In this document: piece after piece, positions 7,688-10,172 of the stretch
Position numbering within the stretch: the stretch's first letter is position 1
Layout: each line of letters begins with the position of its first letter
DNA from: an uncultured Coriobacteriaceae bacterium
GTDB lineage: Bacteria > Actinomycetota > Coriobacteriia > Coriobacteriales > QAMH01
Assembly (NCBI GenBank): GCA_902796975.1
Contig: CADBRF010000211.1
Location: 1-10,172, forward strand
Length of the DNA stretch: 10,172 bases
Direction of reading: 5' to 3'
Notes under the pieces: model-generated
What the model was told of the DNA's origin: nothing
What the model saw: the letters and a program-made list of their open reading frames with translations, nothing else
Database searches by the model: none
Position numbers and translations under genes: made by a program

Positions 7688-7717
7688 GGCGTATTGCATG
7701 CTCCGGCTCAATATGCC
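7688..7717 (+). promoter_or_regulatory. Hairpin in the thrC 5' leader
   Basis: GGCGTATTG (7688-7696) pairs with CAATATGCC (7709-7717): 9 bp including one G-U, with a 12-base loop. It lies in the predicted untranslated leader. I see no T-box sequence and no convincing terminator after it, so a regulatory role is only suggested. Confidence 0.35.
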
Positions 7718-7764
7718 GTGTGGCGTTTTACCTATCTGCTATTTCGCGGTCTTTGGAGGTTCCA

Positions 7765-9321
7765 ATGGCTCAGAGTGAAATTCGTTATATCGATACGCGC
7801 GGCAAGGTCGTAGAGCCACAGCGTTTCAGCGATGTCGTGATCAAGGGGCTCGCGCCTGGCGGTGGTCTCTTTGTCCCGGCTGAGATACCGCATCTCACGA
7901 TGGATGAGATTCTCGGCTTGGCCAAGCTGCCCTATGCACGTCGTGCTTCCTTTGTCTACCAGCGTTTTGGCGTGGACTTTACTCCGGAGAAACTTGATGC
8001 CCTCTTTGACCGCATCTATGGCAAGCAGTTCGATACGCCTGAAATCTGCCCCATTATCTGCCCCATTTCCGATGTTGCCGATGGCATGCATGTGCTTGAG
8101 CTCTGGCACGGCCCGACGAGCGCATTCAAGGACATGGCGCTCCAGGCTCTCCCGGTGTTCTTCTCTGCCAGCGTGGAAAAGCAGCGCGCTGAGGGCGGCC
8201 CCGATACGCACTACCTCATAGCGGTGGCAACGAGCGGAGACACGGGCAAGGCGGCGCTTCAGGGCTTTGCAGACGTGGACCACACTTCTATTGTTGTCTA
8301 CTACCCGCGCGATGGTGTGAGCGATATCCAGCGCAAACAGATGGTCACACAGGAAGGCAAGAACGTGTGCGTTTATGCGGTCGAGGGCAATTTCGACGAT
8401 TGCCAGACCAGCGTCAAGCGCATGTTCGCCGATGCGGATTTCGCAAAGAAGCTGCTCGCCGACCATAACACCGCGCTCTCCTCCGCCAATTCCATCAACT
8501 GGGGCAGGCTCCTGCCGCAGGTCGTGTACTACGTGAGCGCCTACACCATGATGGCCGAACGTGGCGCGGTCAAGGCAGGTGACCCTATTGACATCACGGT
8601 TCCCACGGGCAACTTCGGCAACATTATGGCGGCGTGGTACGCCAAGCAGATGGGCGTTCCGATTGCCCGTACCGTTTGCGCAAGCAATGACAACAAGGTT
8701 CTCACGGATTTCATCAATTCCGGCATCTACACCATCAGGGAAAGGGAGTTCCTCAAGACTCCGTCGCCTTCGATGGATATCCTCGTCTCCAGCAATCTCG
8801 AGCGTCTGCTCTTTGAGGTCACCGGTCACGATGGCGAGACGGTCCGCGCTTGGGAAGCGGCTCTCGATTCTGCCCGTGAGTATCAGGTCGATGCTGAGAC
8901 GCTGGCAAAGATTCAGCAGGACTTTGGTGCAGGTTATGTTCCCAGCGACGAGTGTCTGGCGACGATTCGTGAGGTGTATGAGACCTATGGCTATCTCATT
9001 GACCCTCATACGGCTGTTGCCTGGAAGGTTGCCGAGCAGGCAAAGGGCGGGAATCCGATGCTCGTGGTGAGCACGGCAAACTGGGCTAAGTTTGGGGCGA
9101 ATGTCTATCGTGGTCTTGAGGGCCTCGAGCCCGGTGCAGCCCTTCCCGAGGAGCTGTCGAAGCTCACGGATGTCGAACTCAACCGGCAGGTTTCCAAGAT
9201 TGCCGGCGATGCCCCTATCCCCGCAGGACTCGACGAGCTGGACCAGAAGGAAGTCCGCTTCACGGAGGCAATCTCTGGCGATGTGGAGGCAATCGAGTCT
9301 TCGGTCGTGCGGTTTCTCTAG
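7765..9321 (+). CDS. thrC: Threonine synthase
   Basis: This 518-residue, PLP-dependent enzyme converts O-phosphohomoserine to threonine and phosphate, the last step of threonine synthesis, in the cytoplasm. An N-terminal threonine-synthase domain (YIDTRGKVV near residue 8, then KGLAPGGGLFVP at 27-38) precedes the fold-type II PLP core. HGPTSAFKDMALQ (115-127) carries the PLP lysine, Lys122. ATSGDTGKAAL (155-165) and PTGNFGN (280-286) are the phosphate- and cofactor-binding loops. Length and layout fit the longer bacterial/yeast-type threonine synthases of about 500 residues. GGAGG at 7755-7759 sets the start at ATG 7765; the frame is open back to 7663, but that would include the -10 box. Homoserine dehydrogenase and homoserine kinase genes are not adjacent, so thrC appears to be a single-gene unit, divergent from iorAB. 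Confidence 0.96.
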   Translation: MAQSEIRYIDTRGKVVEPQRFSDVVIKGLAPGGGLFVPAEIPHLTMDEILGLAKLPYARRASFVYQRFGVDFTPEKLDALFDRIYGKQFDTPEICPIICPISDVADGMHVLELWHGPTSAFKDMALQALPVFFSASVEKQRAEGGPDTHYLIAVATSGDTGKAALQGFADVDHTSIVVYYPRDGVSDIQRKQMVTQEGKNVCVYAVEGNFDDCQTSVKRMFADADFAKKLLADHNTALSSANSINWGRLLPQVVYYVSAYTMMAERGAVKAGDPIDITVPTGNFGNIMAAWYAKQMGVPIARTVCASNDNKVLTDFINSGIYTIREREFLKTPSPSMDILVSSNLERLLFEVTGHDGETVRAWEAALDSAREYQVDAETLAKIQQDFGAGYVPSDECLATIREVYETYGYLIDPHTAVAWKVAEQAKGGNPMLVVSTANWAKFGANVYRGLEGLEPGAALPEELSKLTDVELNRQVSKIAGDAPIPAGLDELDQKEVRFTEAISGDVEAIESSVVRFL

Positions 9322-9445
9322 CGCATCGTGTCAGCGCGCTTTTGAGGTAGCATGAGGTGCCGCACGGCTGAAACGGTGCGATCCCGCAGGATTGAAGCGG
9401 CGAAGCAAATGCGCAGTTGAGATATGGCGTTGGCTTAGATATATG

Positions 9446-9486
9446 AACAGGGGCGCGGCAGATATCTGCCGCGCCCCTGTTTTCGT
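9446..9486 (+). terminator. Intrinsic terminator downstream of thrC, perfect 18-bp arms
   Basis: AACAGGGGCGCGGCAGAT (9446-9463) is followed directly by its exact reverse complement (9464-9481), then by a short T-run (TTTT ending at 9483). In RNA the central AGAUAUCU would open into a small loop. The stem is long and GC-rich. It starts 125 bases after the thrC stop, leaving a long 3' tail. Confidence 0.8.
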
Positions 9487-9587
9487 AGGGTGTTGCTGGT
9501 GCGAACGGAAATCCGAACGAATGTGGTTGAATGATAAAAAATTCGATTAGCGGGCGCCTTTGTAAATTCGGCATTATCAAATTGGAG

Positions 9588-9593
9588 TATTAT
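9588..9593 (+). promoter_or_regulatory. Possible -10 box for the ModE-like gene
   Basis: TATTAT lies 37 bases before the ATG in the AT-rich stretch 9530-9610. TTCGGC at 9567-9572 is a poor -35 at 15 bases spacing. An inverted pair TGATAA (9532-9537) and TTATCA (9574-9579) could be an operator. Weak evidence. Confidence 0.3.
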
Positions 9594-9630
9594 ATGAAAT
9601 CATCAATATTCCAGAGCCGGAGGGCAGTTT

Positions 9631-9981
9631 ATGAGCAATAGCAAGAATTTACATGCGCAGGTAAAAATCATGCTATCTAGCTCGGATAATCGAAAAGATC
9701 CGAGCTTTGGGCGAGGAGCTGCGATTCTTCTCAGAGGCGTTCAGATGAACGGCTCCCTCAATAAGACTGCCAAAGACCTCCATATGGCATACAGCAAGGC
9801 ATGGGGCATGATCAAGAAGGTTGAGGAGAGCCTCGGCTTCAAACTCATCAACCGCTATGGCGCACGTGGCAGCGAGCTCACGGAGGAAGGGCGTAAGTTC
9901 CTTGATCTCTATGAAGAGTATGAGCGTCGCGTTGAGGCCTATGCCGCTGAGGCGTTTGAGGACGTATTCAGGGATTTCTGA
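9631..9981 (+). CDS. Single-domain ModE-like winged-helix regulator
   Basis: This 116-residue protein resembles the N-terminal DNA-binding domain of ModE and related LysR-type winged helices. After RGAAILLRGVQMNGSLNKTA comes the recognition helix region DLHMAYSKAWGMIKKVEE (residues 49-66). The wing, with GARGSELTEEG, lies at about 77-87, and a C-terminal helix (residues 88-112) probably makes the dimer. The Mop/TOBE molybdate-binding domains of full-length ModE are absent, so the ligand, if any, is unknown. Stand-alone proteins of about 110-120 residues of this kind are a recognised family form, so it need not be a truncation. A CGGAGGG ribosome site at 9618-9624 supports ATG 9631. The gene is monocistronic, bounded by the thrC terminator and its own. 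No molybdate transport or molybdenum-cofactor gene is in the window, so its targets cannot be named. Confidence 0.82.
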   Translation: MSNSKNLHAQVKIMLSSSDNRKDPSFGRGAAILLRGVQMNGSLNKTAKDLHMAYSKAWGMIKKVEESLGFKLINRYGARGSELTEEGRKFLDLYEEYERRVEAYAAEAFEDVFRDF

Positions 9982-10033
9982 TTCTGTCGAGGTCTAACGG
10001 CTGGGCTTTCAATAAACTCTGCGGACGAAAAAG

Positions 10034-10070
10034 AGGCGCGATAGCAATTGAGGCTATCGCGCCTTTGTTT
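10034..10070 (+). terminator. Intrinsic terminator of the ModE-like gene
   Basis: AGGCGCGATAGC (10034-10045) pairs perfectly with GCTATCGCGCCT (10053-10064) around the loop AATTGAG, followed by the T-rich TTTGTTTG. It lies 53 bases after the stop codon. Confidence 0.88.
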
Positions 10071-10078
10071 GTGCTGAA

Positions 10079-10136
10079 AGGGCACGGAACGGGAAGGTCT
10101 GCAGCTCCGGAGGGCACGAAGCGGGGAAGTCTGCAG
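10079..10136. repeat. Two direct copies of a 26-base repeat
   Basis: Bases 10079-10104 and 10111-10136 match at 22 of 26 positions. All four differences are A/G transitions. The copies share AGGGCACG at the start and GTCTGCAG at the end and are 6 bases apart (32-base period). The period is not a multiple of three and no supported gene covers them, so they look non-coding. The array may continue beyond the window, but the next 32 bases show only faint similarity. Confidence 0.7.
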
Positions 10137-10172
10137 GCGGGTGCGGATATGGCGAGGTTATGCCCTGTGGCC

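Larger units (their letters stand above)
9322..9630. other. Gap between thrC and the ModE-like gene (309 bases)
   Basis: No coding region is supported. The first 124 bases after thrC are unassigned, with only short stems such as CGCAC/GTGCG at 9361-9380. The palindromic terminator follows at 9446-9486. From about 9530 the DNA becomes AT-rich and leads into the regulator gene. Confidence 0.6.

Noticed and set aside
7663..7764. Longer N-terminus for threonine synthase
   Set aside because: It would start inside the -10 box; GGAGG at 7755-7759 supports ATG 7765, and the family begins near the YIDTRG motif.
7668..7764. T-box riboswitch upstream of thrC
   Set aside because: No T-box core sequence, no specifier-type long leader and no strong terminator are seen.
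7732..9009. 425-residue open frame on the - strand opposite thrC
   Set aside because: Shadow of threonine synthase; no motif and no plausible start signal.
10079..10136. CRISPR array
   Set aside because: There are only two imperfect units, separated by 6 bases rather than a spacer of about 30, and no cas gene.

Overview
The window looks like chromosomal DNA of a high-GC Gram-positive gut-type anaerobe. Coriobacteriia (Collinsella/Olsenella/Atopobium relatives) is my best guess, inferred from the protein style, the high-GC coding bias and an indolepyruvate:ferredoxin oxidoreductase in a fermentative setting. No database search was possible, so the placement is tentative.

Bases 1-4004 (+ strand) are the end of a cell-surface polysaccharide locus. 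It holds the C-terminal part of a family 2 glycosyltransferase, a LicD-family phosphotransferase, a Wzx/MATE-fold polysaccharide flippase and a second, divergent LicD protein. The first three are tightly packed (gaps of 51 and 30 bases) and probably one transcript. The second LicD follows a 204-base gap that may carry its own promoter. Together they would build a lipid-linked repeat unit, decorate it with a phosphate-linked group and flip it across the membrane.

Bases 4157-4435 (+) encode a small stand-alone ACT-domain protein (UPF0237 type) with its own extended -10 promoter. Bases 4614-7198 (- strand) encode iorB and iorA, the two subunits of indolepyruvate (aryl-pyruvate):ferredoxin oxidoreductase, with the iorA stop and iorB start overlapping by one base. 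ACT and iorB converge on a strong hairpin terminator.

Bases 7199-7764 form a 566-base divergent intergenic region between iorA (-) and thrC (+). It contains two matching extended -10 promoters sharing GCTGGTATNATGG, structured 5' leaders on both sides and, between them, an AT-rich near-palindrome of about 190-225 bases with a 33-base alternating AT tract at its centre. This is the most unusual structure in the window.

Bases 7765-9321 (+) encode threonine synthase, followed by a 309-base gap with a loopless 18-bp-arm palindromic terminator. Bases 9631-9981 (+) encode a single-domain ModE-like winged-helix regulator with its own terminator. The last 110 bases hold two copies of a 26-base direct repeat and no gene.

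I see no tRNA, rRNA, CRISPR array, transposase or phage gene. The genes belong to known families. The parts not explained by them are the palindrome, the promoter pair, the leaders and the repeat pair.
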